A DNA stretch of 64,000 nucleotides from Dipteronia dyeriana (Eukaryota; Streptophyta; Magnoliopsida; Sapindales; Sapindaceae), in the NCBI GenBank assembly GCA_032871835.1, contig CM065299.1, positions 28,599,074 to 28,663,073 of the forward strand, written 5' to 3'. The notes under the pieces are model-generated. The model was not told the DNA's origin, made no database searches, and saw only the letters and a program-made list of their open reading frames with translations. A program made the translations under genes and the position numbers. Below are positions 1 through 14,363 of this stretch, piece by piece. Position 1 is the first letter of the stretch, and the number at the start of each line of letters is the position of its first letter.

Positions 1-2560
1 AGTGTGGAGTGTGGAGTGTGGAAGGCCATGAAATTAAAAAGGTGGATAACAACAAAGTGATTGTATTTTCAAATCTGCAATTGCACATAATAATATAATA
101 CTCTAGTCCAGTTTTGAAAACTGAATATAATTATAGGCATCCACTGGTCCAGAGTCCAGACAGGTACTAACTACCACACAACACTGACTCAGCTGCCTTC
201 TTTTTTAGACTATATAAAAGAGTGGAGCTTATAATCTTTAAGAAATGGCATTGGGATGTGGGAGGTGTTGGATGTCACGTGACAAGTTGTTGATTCTATA
301 ACTTAAAATATGAATATGAATATGAATATGAATATGAATGATGATGGTTCCTTTGTCTTCAAATTGTGTAAAGTTAAAAGCAGAAGCAGCTTATAAGTTA
401 TAAGTTATAATTATGGAAATTTTGGACCAGACTACATGTGGGACTCTGGGTTTTTGCTAACTCAAACACTTGTTTGGTTGGTTTAATTATTTTGGAGCAG
501 CAGCAACAACAACACTGCTTGGTAAGTTGGTAGTACTAATCTACCAACTATGTATTAGCTTTTGTCAGTAATTTTTTATAATGGCAAGTAATTATGTTTT
601 CTGCTTTTAATTTAACATTCTTAATTATTATTTTTTTTTTTTAAAATTCAAACTAAGAAGCTCAGATGTCTATCTTTCTTTTTGACTTGGTTTGGGTTTT
701 GAGTGTTTGACCCTCTCAACCACAGTTTTCAATTCTAAAATGGTTATTTGAAATAAGTTGGCTTAAACTACACGTTATAAAAGCAATTTTTAATGTAAAA
801 AGGTTGTTTATTAGTGTAGCTTGGCAGTCAATAACAATGTTACAATGTTACAATGTTCTAGGGTTAGTTAAGTAATTTTATATATAGAAGGAAAAGTTTT
901 TAATTAATTTATTTATTTATTTATTTTTAGGACTGTCCACCTAGATATCATAATAAGAATTGACAAAATTAAAATGAGTATAGAAATGTGGCATTTTGGT
1001 AATGGAAATCAGAGGAGAGGCATGAGGCCCCATGTTGACATGGATATGAATGTAATCTTTTTGAGAATGATAAATGATAAGAAGACCACCTCACTTCCAT
1101 GCAAATCCTTGCTTGCTACAACATCTCATATTCTCATTTCTAAATTAAATACCCCCAGTCCCCACACACAAAAATTCTATATATATCGAACTCTTTATTA
1201 TATTCTTAATAGGATTTTAGCAACTTTTGACCTTTTAGAATGATTGTAACAGTTGAATAAATAAATATAACCCAAATTATTTTTGTTCATGTGGAGATTT
1301 TTCAAATCTTACATCTTGTTGACTTGTAAAAATATGTAATTTTGCAGATGTTTGAGTTGTTAGAAAAATATTGATTCTACATTATTTATATGCTGCAAAT
1401 GATAATGTTAAATATCTTATGCTTTTTATTATAATAATCTCATCATTTAACCATCTTTTTAAACCATCTAATCGAACTAAATTTACACAAACTAATTCTA
1501 CACCATTAATGAATTAATGGATATGAATGGTAGCTTAGTATCCTATTTTTTTTTTTATCTCAAATAAACATATTGCAATTTGTCTCATCATTACTCTTTT
1601 TCTAATTATATACATTAAAACAATGTAAATTTATTCCGATACATATAATAAAAAGGTCGGATTAAAAAATTAAGGAAATTGTTAGCTAAAATATGGTTAT
1701 ATTTTATATAATTTATTAAACCTTTAGAGTGTATATGTAACTTTAGAATAGAGATAGTTTGCTATTGTTTATGTACTAATTAATGGTTGTGTTCTAGTCG
1801 TATAATATGTATTTATAAATATATGCAGGGGAATTTCTTACCGTAGGAGTAAATGTTTCAATGAAAATAGATAATTTAATCACTATATCATAAATTAATT
1901 TAATTTTAATATATATATATATATTCTTGAATCCTTTATTTTAACTCTATATAGTCCAAATAATCAATCAAAAATTCAATCTAAATGATACGATATACGA
2001 ATTATCAATATCACACAAATCATAAGATAATAGGTTCACTTATCACATAATTTTGGTCGGTTATTTGGCTGATTTTTTGAATTATTTGGCATATATATAA
2101 TTACATTATTGTAAACAACAGTTGTCCTTTTGTGATAATTTGTTCTGTTTGAGATTATTTTATTAGTTTAAAGAAGCAAATAATTTTGAAATTTGAAAAA
2201 CATGTTACTGTTTTCAATGCACAAACAAAAATCCTATGGGACGTGAGTTATCAATTATCATGCATTAAGATTTAAGAAACATAAATGATTTATTAATTAA
2301 AAAAAATAAAGGATTAGGATCACAATTAAAATATTAAGACGGTGGCGTTTTAGTAATAAGTGACATAAATGAGGGTACTTAATAGGTGTCAACCGCAACA
2401 AGTTGCAGCAAAGTAGTAGACTAGTAGTATATTTTCGAGTTTCCACCCCAACTTGTTGTATCGTCTCTCCGCTGAAAGTCTGATTTCTTAAACCAGAAAC
2501 AGAGCTCACTCTCACAAATCTCAAATCACAATTGACTCCAAAAAGACGCTCACAGGTCAC
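1..2560. other. Upstream intergenic region, no supported gene
   Basis: AT-rich sequence without a convincing coding region. An (ATGAAT)n run of about five units lies near 310-339, and a G-box core CACGTG lies near 277. The open frame at 974-1243 has no recognisable family, splice context or codon bias and looks like chance. Long A/T runs dominate the rest. The segment just before 2603 is the promoter and 5'UTR of the MORN gene. Confidence 0.5.
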
Positions 2561-2596
2561 AGGTAGCAGCAAAAGAAGGGTTTATATAATCAGTCT

Positions 2597-2602
2597 ATGT
2601 AA
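2597..2602 (+). promoter_or_regulatory. Minimal AUG-stop upstream ORF (ATGTAA) touching the MORN start codon
   Basis: The bases read ATGTAA directly followed by the ATG at 2603, so a start-stop uORF ends exactly where the main frame starts. AUGUAA elements are known in plants, for example in boron-responsive 5' leaders, where they stall ribosomes. Whether this one acts depends on the transcript starting upstream of 2597, which the sequence cannot show. A TATATAA string at about 2584-2590 could instead be a core promoter; if so, 2597 would not be transcribed. Confidence 0.35.
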
Positions 2603-5600
2603 ATGCATCAAAAGAAATACGAGCAACACCTGAAACAGATCGAAAAACAAAGCAACTGCAGCTACATCCTCTCTTCCAACGCCACCACCCAGAAGCCAAC
2701 CCATCTTCGCATCCAAATCCCAGAAACTGAAATCCACTTTCACCATGAAACCCTTGTCTCGACTCCACATAAAAGACCAATAATGACCACCCCGTCGCTC
2801 TCTAAGTCCCCTACCTTTTCTTCTCTTAACAATCACAGAAACACAATTTCAACCCTAAATTCTCCTCCGCAACCCCTTCTATGCTTTTCGTTTGCGAGAA
2901 AGTCGTCAGCCCAGAGGCTTGTTCAGAATCTATACCGCGTTTGTTTGCTTAGATTTCACTTGCGGTTTCTCATCATCTTCTCGCTCCCTTCACTTTACTT
3001 CTTCTTCTTCACCAATCCTCACCGGTTTATCCTTCTAAATTTCCTTTTTATTTTTGCTTTCATAGTTACCCTTTTGTTGATCTCTTTAAATCTCGCACTC
3101 CCTCGTTTTCCTTCACTTCGTTTACTTCTCCCTCGCTCTCTGTCAATAAAGCTCGCGTCTTCATCCACTTTATCCTCAAAAGGACCTCTCACACCCGTTG
3201 TCTGGTCAATTGGGTCAAAGCAGAAGTTGGGGAAGAACCCGAATTCTGGTTCTTGGGTGAAAGTTTATAGCAATGGGGATGTGTATGAGGGGGAGTTTCA
3301 TAGAGGGAAGTGTTCAGGAAATGGGGTTTATTACTATTACAAGAAAGGGAGGTATGAAGGGGATTGGATCGATGGCAAGTATGATGGATATGGAGTTGAG
3401 ACATGGGCTAGAGGAAGCCGATATCGCGGCCAGTATAGGCAAGGTTTGAGGCATGGAATTGGTGTGTATAGGTTTTACACTGGTGATGTTTATACCGGGG
3501 AGTGGTCTAATGGGCAGTGTCATGGTTGTGGAGTTCATACTTGTGAAGATGGGAGTATGTATGTTGGGGAATTCAAGTGGGGTGTCAAGCATGGCCTTGG
3601 TCATTACCATTTCAGGTAAATTCAATTCAACAACTTTTTATGTTGTTTTCTACTTTTCTACTTTTATTTGATTTGATCTTGATATCTGAGTGTAGCTTAT
3701 CTGAATTATTGAGATTTGGTGCTTTGGATGTAGCTTTATTAGTAGATAATTGTTGGATTTCTCTGATCCTTTTTATGGTGTAATATTTGACGGTTGACTG
3801 TAGCTAATTTTATCTTGATAGAGCTTATGTGATGTGGATGGTTTATTGAGGTATATTTTATAATCAATTGTTCCTTTGAATTGTTTAGTTATGGTATCGT
3901 GTGACCTAGTTATTACAGATTGTAGAAACTTGTATCCAGAGTTCATTTCTCTTTGAGATACAGGATTCATGGGAACCATAAAGTTGGGAATATTGTGCTG
4001 ATGGTGTTGAGATAAGGGTGTTTGGAGTGATCTTAGTAATATTTTTACCAAGTTAATTAGTTTTGACTAGATTATAGCTTTCAACTTTTATTCTGCTTTC
4101 ATTTTTGCATATATTACTGATTTTCCATTAAGAGTTTTTCAAGGTTTGTATGATGTCTTCATTAGTGTTTTTCACAACTGTTTGGCGACATTGTTATGAA
4201 ATGGCTTAACTGTGGGTCTTATGGTTGAACCTTGCCACTTTTTTTATTATAATTCTTAAACAAAAAAAAAAAGAAGTAATTCAGTCATGTGGATAATTCC
4301 AAAAATAAAGAGTTAAAATGTAGTAATACATTTTACACATTATATCTAGTTATGATTTACTACAGTTTTTTTTAAAATAAAATAAAATAAATGCATATAT
4401 ATTATAGTACAAATTTTAGTTTTAGTACCAGACACGTTTTTTCATTGTTTTCATTTTAAAATTGTTTTAAAGATGTTACAAAAGGCATTCCCAAATCATG
4501 GAAATATAAAATTCTTATGATAGGGAATAGCACATTAACTTTTCTAGATTTCTAAGTTATGTTTTCAAGTTAATGTTGAATGGCACAGCTGATAAAGTTC
4601 CCACTCTGTGAGCAGAACATTGCTTTTGGGCTTTTTGATTGTGTAACTTACAGTCGTTTGCATATTAATTGGTGTATCTGCAACTGCTCCACATGCTTCT
4701 CAACTACTTTTAGCCTAAGTTGAATGGTAGCTTTGATTATTTGACTTCTCATGCGGTAAGGAATACTAGCTTATTTGTTTAGCTAGATGATCTACGTGAA
4801 CAATAATCTCAAGGCTCTTCTAACCATCTTAGTAATTTACTAATTTGTACCTGATTTGTGTATAACTAGGTGCCAGCAGTTCTGAAATGGACTCAGGGGA
4901 AGGTAGGGGTAACACCCGCTCTTCCCTCCACAACCCTCCCACTCAACAAAACAAAATGAAAAATAAAAAAACTCATGCTATACAATTTGAGAAGCATACT
5001 TTTTGAAAGGACACAAAAACTAATAAAATATTTTTTGGGTTGACATAATTCTGATAATAGCTTTTAATTTCTTTGTTCATTTTAGTGTTAACTATAAGGC
5101 GTTATTTTTGTAGTCCATTAAGCGTAACTTCATGCTATATTTCATGTGAGCAGTGAGCTCTAACCAAGGATGTGGTTATGATTGTAGCCTTCTCAGTTCA
5201 CATGAAATTTTCAAGTTTGAGATAATATTTGTGTACACACACACATGAAGATTACTTGTCTCTCTACACATACAGTCTGCTCCTCTAAGAAAAAATACTG
5301 GCTTCACCCATAACGCCCATAACTTATATATATTTACCATGCCTGAAATGCAAAATCATAGTTTTATTTAGCCTCCTTCTCTCTCTCTCTCTCTCTCTCT
5401 CTACTTTATGCTTTATTGGAGAAACCCTTTCTTTATTTCACAATCCATGTTTTAGTGACTCTCAGTTTGTTTCCATGCAGAAATGGGGACACATATTCTG
5501 GGGAATATTTTGCAGACAGGATGCATGGCTTTGGAGTTTATCAATTTGGAAATGGACATAGGTATGATGGGGCCTGGCATGAGGGAAGTAGGCAGGGGCT

Positions 5601-6503
5601 TGGCATGTATACTTTCAGAACCGGTGAGACGCAATCTGGGCACTGGAAAAATGGGGTTTTTGATGCTCCTAGCACACAAATCACCCATCCTGGATCTCCC
5701 CGTGCTGTCAGCCATTCGAAGGTCCTTAATGCTGTCCAGGTAACTTTATTTCTACCTTGTCTAATATCAGAAAACTATTTAGCCTAATGCGGAAATTTTC
5801 CGAAAAAGAAAAACAAGTCTAAAAAGCTTTTCATGTAAGTGATGTTTAAGAACAACCATATGCAAGCAGCCAAGCACTGACATTGCTTGACACTCTTTAT
5901 AATCATAATATCAAAAAGTCATATGCCCTTGATCTTGAGCTCTAAAAAGACAGTATAAGACAAGCTAACTTTTCAGCTCAAATGACTAAAAATACTGCCA
6001 AGTTGTGTCTGTATGTGGGCATGTCAAGGAGGCTGTCAAAATGAAGCCAGGTGCATTTTCTCCAAAACCATGAAACCAAAGTGTTTTGAATAACTTACTG
6101 TAGAAGTTATTGGCATGAATTTGTCTGCTTTTTTTGTTTTTAACTGTATTCTACTGGTACTTGTTCTGTGGCTGGGGCTATGTGAGGAATGTTGCTTATA
6201 CACTTTGGTTTTTTTGTTGAAATCATTAGTGTCTATGTGATGAATGTTGCTTAAACACTTCGATTTTTATGTTGAAATCTTTCGTGTATTTATCACATGA
6301 GTTTTTATTGGATGTCCTTCTGTAAACAGGAAGCACAGCGAGCTGCTGCAAAAGCATATGACGTGGCAAGAGTGGAAGAAAGGGTGAATAAAGCTGTTGT
6401 GGCTGCCAACAAAGCAGCAAATGCTGCGAGAGTTGCGGCTGTAAAGGCTGTCCAGAATAAAATGTACCATGGCAGTGAGGACATAGCACCTCCAATTGTA
6501 TGA
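2603..6503 (+). CDS. MORN-repeat membrane protein (plant SET7/9-annotated MORN family)
   Basis: Three exons: 2603-3615, 5481-5739 and 6330-6503. Introns are 3616-5480 and 5740-6329, both GT-AG, and the joined frame gives 481 residues. The N-terminus is low-complexity. A hydrophobic stretch at about residues 113-155 should form one or two membrane helices. Seven tandem MORN motifs follow (pattern YxGEWxxGxxHGxGVYxFxxG), running from exon 1 into exon 2, plus a weak eighth (SGHWKNG). The C-terminus is an Ala-rich helix (EAQRAAAKAYDVARVEERV). MORN repeats bind membranes or lipids and scaffold proteins. Plant relatives are often labelled SET7/9-like, but no SET domain is present, so no methyltransferase activity is implied. 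The MHQKK start resembles what I recall of plant homologues (unverified). An in-frame ATG at 2783 would give 421 residues. The 3' end faces the eL43 gene. Confidence 0.88.
5381..5402. repeat. (CT)n microsatellite in MORN intron 1
   Basis: About eleven CT units lie roughly 80 bases before the exon 2 acceptor, partly serving as extended polypyrimidine sequence. Confidence 0.8.
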
Positions 6504-7722
6504 TCCTCCTAGAGTAATGCTTCAGCAATTAGCTACCAGCATTTCCAGTACTTTTTTTGAACAAAAACTAGTAAGCAACAAACATGAGAGCTGCAAAAGT
6601 GGGACCTTTTTCCTCTTTTGCGGTTCCTTTGATTTTTGGTGTTGGTTATGAATATTATGGAATCTCGAGGTACCTGCTTGGAACCACATTCTGTCATTAG
6701 GATGGCTGGTTGTGGAGCAAGACGGTTACCTCCTTTCCCCCCCCCCCCCCCTTTTTTTTTCAGGTTTTAATAACATGTACATAGGTTGAGATTTCTAAAA
6801 GACAGCACGAAGGTGCTGGAGTAGTCTTAGGGTTTGCTTTTCTGTTTTTTTTTTCCGCTTGTAAATGCATAACTCTATCTGCGTCTGATGGTTCCTGGGT
6901 AAATCTATCCAGCCAATATTGTATCACTGTTAGCCTTTACCTGGCCTAAGGAGGAAAAAAGGGAGGATCTATTGTTTCAAAATCCTCTGTTTCACTGTGT
7001 ATGAGTATGTTTTGCTTTTACAACTGCTTTAACTTGGGTCGTTTTGCGAGACAAGCTTTAGATACAGTTGAAAGAATTTTTCCCCCAATAGTTTTGGAAC
7101 AAAGAGGCATGTCTTCATCAAGGTTTAAACTCCCAAGTCCCAATCAAAGGTTTGGTGGCATTGTGCAGATCTCAGGTATTTAAAAAATTGGAAGGCTTTG
7201 TCTTCGACCATTCAGTTGTTTCTTCGAAGTTTAGTGCATCAACCTGTGTTGCATTTGCTTTTGACAACATTAAAACGCATTCTGTCAAACATTTTAGGGG
7301 ACAAATGAAGCTGCCTACAGTGACGTTTTGACCACAGGCAATAACTTCAAGATAAAAATTGATTTCGGGGAACACCAACTAATTACAACTGCCATTCCAA
7401 ACAACAGTTTCTCCTGCTGTATGTAAAGACATGACAGACGGTGGAGAACAATCAACGCATACGAGGCATAAGTGATGATAATTAGGAAGGTAGTGAAGCA
7501 AATCACAATTCTATTAAATCCACCAAAGTGAATCAAGTTCCACATAAAATTGCAAATTAAACATATCATAGTAGGTGCTACAGCCAAAAGTTTCTATTGC
7601 CTACCAAAAGTTTTCTGCATATAGAAGTCTTAAGAAACACAAACTCATCAACATCAAAACTGATTTTAATTAGTTTGATCTACAAAGCAAATATCCCGAG
7701 ACAAGAGTAGGCCAGTGGCAGC
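6504..7722. other. Convergent 3' region between MORN and eL43 genes
   Basis: This stretch holds the 3'UTR of the MORN gene and the 3'UTR of the opposing eL43 gene. A homopolymer C run followed by a T run lies near 6737-6762. The open frames 7001-7183 and 7315-7587 show no domain and no splice logic. I see no RNA gene here. Confidence 0.5.
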
Positions 7723-9735
<2,013 letters not shown>

Positions 9736-9840
9736 GGTGTCGTTGGCTTGAAGGTCAAACTCTGGCAAGCAGCGGCTGTTCGAGAAAATAAGCGACAGAG
9801 GAACCCTAGAATGTCTTTGTGCCCTTTTTATAGAGCGTTA
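9736..9840 (-). promoter_or_regulatory. eL43 promoter/5'UTR with TATA box and telo-box-like motif
   Basis: Read on the minus strand, TATAAAAAGGGC lies at about 9821-9832. A telo-box-like AACCCTA core (plus 9802-9808) lies just downstream, followed by a leader ending ACACC-ATG. Telo boxes are typical of plant ribosomal protein promoters. The transcription start is inferred at about 9800. Confidence 0.6.
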
Positions 9841-10694
9841 AAACGACAATCAAAACGGGTCCGTGTTGGATCGGGTTATAAACCTGGTATCTATATCGAT
9901 AGCATGATATTATGATAATATAAAGTAGTATTTTCTAAAGATAAAAGCATAGGGTTCCGAATATAAATAAGATATTTCTTGCATGCTCTACCTATGAAAT
10001 TAATAGCTTGTATGATTTGACCGTTGAAAAATCTCTATTGGTAAAATATCTATTTGTAGTATATTTATTAGAAATAGAGTTTTTTTTTTTTAAGTTCTAT
10101 TCGAAAAAGTACCTTCATATGAGCTTTTATCTAGTAGATATTTAAACTCTACTAGTCTCTACCCAATTTAAAATAGATAATCTTAAAAATTCAATCAAAC
10201 AACTCTAAAAAAACTTAAATAGACGTTTGTAGACTTTTTGAAGTAGTAGAAATCTCAACCGTACTAACACTAAATCAATTAATTATATGTTGATATATTT
10301 TTTCTATTATAATCAAAACTTTATTAATACTTGTTTCACGCCAATTGCAATTTTGCCTGAACCTACGTGCACCAACCCAAACCCGAACCCGAACCCGAAC
10401 CGTGTGGGTCAAGTATAAAGAATCAAATTCGGAGCAGGTATGGGAAAAACATGAACCCACAAACCAGATTTTGTAAAAACATTTGTTTGAAACGATGTCA
10501 TTTTAAACAAATTAGAATTCTAAACTCAAAACGTGTTGCTTTGGGTTAAAAAGTACAACCTAAAATGTAATTCGCGTTTGCGGGTTGAAACTCAAACCTG
10601 AAAAGTTCACGGGTTCATAGGTCGAGTATCCTTAAACCCTCGCGGGTCAAAACCCAAACACATAAAATTATTCGGGTTCGCGGTCGAGTTCAGG
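9841..10694. other. Intergenic AT-rich DNA with degenerate AACCCG repeats
   Basis: No gene is visible. From about 10360 the sequence is built of AACCCG/CGGGTT-type words, such as a short (AACCCG)n run at 10378-10402. Similar low-complexity cores occur in the hAT-like elements further right, so this may be decayed transposon sequence. Confidence 0.4.
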
Positions 10695-11482
10695 TAGTCA
10701 TGACCCCGATCGGTTCGATTCCGGCTCCGGTTCCGGTCTAGTTTCGATGATTCTGATCGATTCGATTCATTTTTTAAAAACCCCCTCACATGTCATCCAC
10801 TCAATCACCCATACATCAACCCCAATCCCAAATCGATACTCAACCCATATTTTCTCAAATCAACCCATATCCTTATCTCTCTCTTCCAAATCAACTCAAA
10901 TCAACTTATATCAACCTAAATCAACCTAGATTTTCTGGCAGTTCGGTTATGTTTTGCTTGGATCAATCATCATCTGCTTTTTTTCTTCTTCGTCTTCCTC
11001 AGCTTCTCCGTCTTTCTTCCTCTTGCTTGGATCGATCAATCGAGAGAGAGAAAGAGAGAGATGAGACTGAGGGTGGTGACATGGTGGTCGTCGGTCGGTG
11101 GATGTGTGTAATTGAGTTTAAGTGGTGGTGGATTTTGGGTTTGTAGTGGTGGGTGTTTGACTGATTTGGAAAATAGAGAGATTGATGATTGTGGAAAGAG
11201 TGATAGGTAGTAGTTTGGAAGAGAAAGATATATATATATATATATATGGTTCTTGAAAGAGTGTTTTGAAAGAGATAGAGATCGATGGTTCTTGAAAGAG
11301 TGATAGAAAGTGGTTTGGAAGAGAAAGAAAGAGAGATAAAAAGAGTGAGAAAATAAAAATACATGTATATGTATATATATTCTGAGTGGACGATTTTTCA
11401 TTTTGAAGAACCGAAACTAGAATTCCGGTTTTGGTTTGGGTTTTTAGACCATTGTTCCGGAATCGAACCGTGGTCATGTCTA
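10695..11482. mobile_element. Non-autonomous hAT-type element (788 bp)
   Basis: Inverted ends start TAGTCATGACC and end GGTCATGTCTA, with more inverted similarity inside (GGTTCGATTCCGG against CCGGAATCGAACC). The flanking 8-mers AGTTCAGG (10687-10694) and AATTCAGG (11483-11490) differ at one base, consistent with the 8-bp target duplication of hAT elements. The interior is purine/pyrimidine-biased with an (AT)n run near 11229. The several overlapping open frames on - are low-complexity and not credible proteins. Confidence 0.75.
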
Positions 11483-11889
11483 AATTCAGGTAAGGAAATG
11501 TTTCGTAAATTTGGGTTTAGTAAAGCCTAAACCAAATCAGACCCACCCGTTGAGATCCCTTTACCTACATGTGTAAATTGTGAATTTGAGTTGCGTTTCA
11601 TTTCAAAAATTCCAAATTCAATATAATTTTTTTTAAGAAAATAATAATTGTTTCAAATTAACTTAAATAGATAAAAAGTTGGGGTAGAAAGCATATTTTT
11701 CCTTCATGGATTTATTTGACAAAATCAAAAAAAATTAATGGGCATTTGTAAAAGTAACCTAATCAAAGTATTGGAATTCATTTTAAATCAAATTGTATTC
11801 ATGTTTGTAACCAAGTTGGGTGCAAAGTCTAAACTACCATTTTATCTTTTAAAAAAACCTAAATTGTTTTCCAACAGTGGAGAGAGGGG

Positions 11890-12241
11890 AGATAGAGAAA
11901 AGTACAATGAACAGTAAACAGTGTCGTGAACAGTATTCACCGTGACACAGTACCCGTCGTTAACAGTACGCCATCGCACGCGTTTCCGGTTCTTCGTTTA
12001 CAGGTTACAATTATACTTATTTACAATACAATAACAATAAAAATAAATAAAATAAAAATTATACAACCCATAAACCCTAAATTTACAGTACCATAAAAAA
12101 TTACGATCAACCATGTTTAAATTAAACAATTTAATTACAAACATTCATACAATCATAAAGATTGTGTCTACACATTCATACATATAGGAGCATCGAAAAC
12201 AATTTCATGTTCCGAAAAATAAACTTGTCTCTGATACTAAT
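11890..12241 (-). mobile_element. LTR-retrotransposon leader remnant with primer-binding-site-like sequence
   Basis: Next to the LTR at 12242, the minus strand reads ATT-AGTATCAGAG, one base off the usual plant TGGTATCAGAG initiator-tRNA-Met primer site. Further in, GC-richer sequence with repeated ACAGT words resembles the untranslated leader of plant Copia elements. No gag or pol frame follows, so the element is truncated here. Confidence 0.5.
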
Positions 12242-14363
12242 TGTTGGAATCCCGTTAACTGGTTACGCAGCGGAACTAGGTTTAAATTTTTTTAATACAT
12301 ATCATAATCTGTATTCGAGACCAGTGAACTTGAGATCGTAATTATTTTCGAAACTAATACATACAATATATATACATAGGAAATTGAAATCGATATAATC
12401 AAAAGAAGAAAATCATATCAACGTTTGAAGACTCCTTCACTTTACGATATGCTCCTGTCTGAACCACTCGATCTTCCTCGCTATCTCCCGAGACTGATAA
12501 CTGCGTATGAGCGCATCACGGTCTCAGAAACTTGAATAGAGGATATAGAGAGAATTGAAGAAACTCTTTCTTCTCTGTTCACAAATTAGAACAATTATAG
12601 TATATAAAAATATGGCCAATATTTTTCTTTTTATTTGTTTGCCCTCAACAGTGCACGAACACCTGAATATATTTATCAAAAACTCTTTTTAACTTCTCTC
12701 TATGCGTGTGTATCGGGTACACAAAAAAAGTCGCATTTTTTTTTTCTCATTTTCATTCATGCACACTAGCATGAAAAAAAAAAAGTGTTTTTACCTGATA
12801 TTGTTTGTTCACGCACTAGCAATTTGCATCATATGCAAATTCTTGTGTTGCACATGCACACATTTACATCATATGCAAATGCTGTGTTGTATCTCTATTG
12901 TTTTTTAGTTTGATATGTCTCTTATTTATTTAAAAAAAAAAACAATATATACCTCATATATATTATTTTATCTTTTAAAAAACTAATCATATATTTATTT
13001 GATTTTAAAATCTTTCAAATAAAAAATATCTCATATCTTTTATTTTAAAAGTTAAATATTTATTTTTGAATTTAAACATTTTAAATTCAATTTCAAATAT
13101 TTAATTTAATAAAATTAAATAATCACATTATCTTATTCTATTTAAAATCAAATATCAACTAACATCCTCCAATTAGTGATTAATAACATAATTAAATAAT
13201 CTTATTATTTAATTTATTCAATCACCATTATTTATTAATTAAATAATCTCATTATTCAATTAATTCCTGAATAAACACATGTCACTTTCGTAACACAATT
13301 AATTGGACAATCCAATTAATTAATTGTGACCCTTGTTACCTAAATCGATCGGGCTAGCAAGGGGACCTAATGGACCCACAGTATTTTGAGCTCCAATAAT
13401 CCTCGGAATTATTAATTAAAGAATTATTAATTAAACTCTTTAATTAATATTCCTTGATTATTAACTCCGGTGTTATTCCACTAAAAACCTGAAGCTGCAC
13501 TCTCTAAACTGTAGAGGTTTTTACACAGACCGATACAACTCGGTGTCCATCGATATATGGTGTGATTCTCCACAGTAGTTCATAATTAGAGTTGGGTCAT
13601 AATGTCCGTTATACCCCTCTAATTATATATATATCCTTAAAGTACCGTTGATTCTGTAATGAACAATAAATCATATTTCCTCATGAAACTAAGAGAGCGC
13701 TCATTGTCCAAACCCCGAATCAACCCTTAAGGGAACTACCATCTATTTCTCACAAGAATGAGTGGATTTCACTATTGTGTACAAACCTTCCCAACCACAA
13801 GCTAAACCGCAATCCCAACATACGAAGTATATTGATCAGGAAATGCATCTGATCTCACCATGGTATATCAAAGACCATGATCTAACCTGAAAGAGTCAAT
13901 AAGACACTCAGGATTAAGATCACCCACATATAGTCATCGTTAGTTGATATATATATATATGAATCTCATTGGTAAACGGATCTTGGTGTGAGATTCATAT
14001 AGATCATGACCCAGTCCTATATGATCACATCATACAAGGTGCCTCCATTCTCATATCTCATACGAATAATTTAGGATAGAATCACTGTACATTACGGAAT
14101 GGACCGCAGCTGTAGATTGACCACAAATAAAGTACCCAGTTTTATTTGTTATCTATGGACTCTTTATATTGCACGTCTCTTACTGTATTCATCCGTATAT
14201 GACACTCATATACACACTTCAAGATTACATCCGGCAATCCAGGAGGTTAATATGTGTACAAGTTTATAAAATAAATAACATAACAAAAATGAATTACACC
14301 TTTCTTTTTATTTATTTCATAAATCCATTTACAAATTACATGTTTAGGGCATAAACCCCAACA
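12242..14363 (-). mobile_element. Long terminal repeat, 2.1 kb, of a truncated LTR retrotransposon
   Basis: In plus orientation it runs TGTTGGAATCC to ACCCCAACA. Read on minus it begins TGTTGGGGTTTATGCCC and ends GGATTCCAACA, followed by a primer-site-like sequence. It is therefore the 5' LTR of a minus-strand element. Length and end sequences resemble large Copia LTRs (Tork/Angela type; my inference). No second copy lies in the window and no target duplication is found, which fits a truncated element rather than a clean solo LTR. Confidence 0.6.

Noticed and set aside
974..1243. 89-residue open frame
   Set aside because: No domain, no conserved motif and AT-driven composition; likely chance.
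10999..11477. Three overlapping ~120-residue minus-strand frames
   Set aside because: They are Ser/Phe/Ile low-complexity translations of AG-rich and AT microsatellite DNA inside a hAT element.
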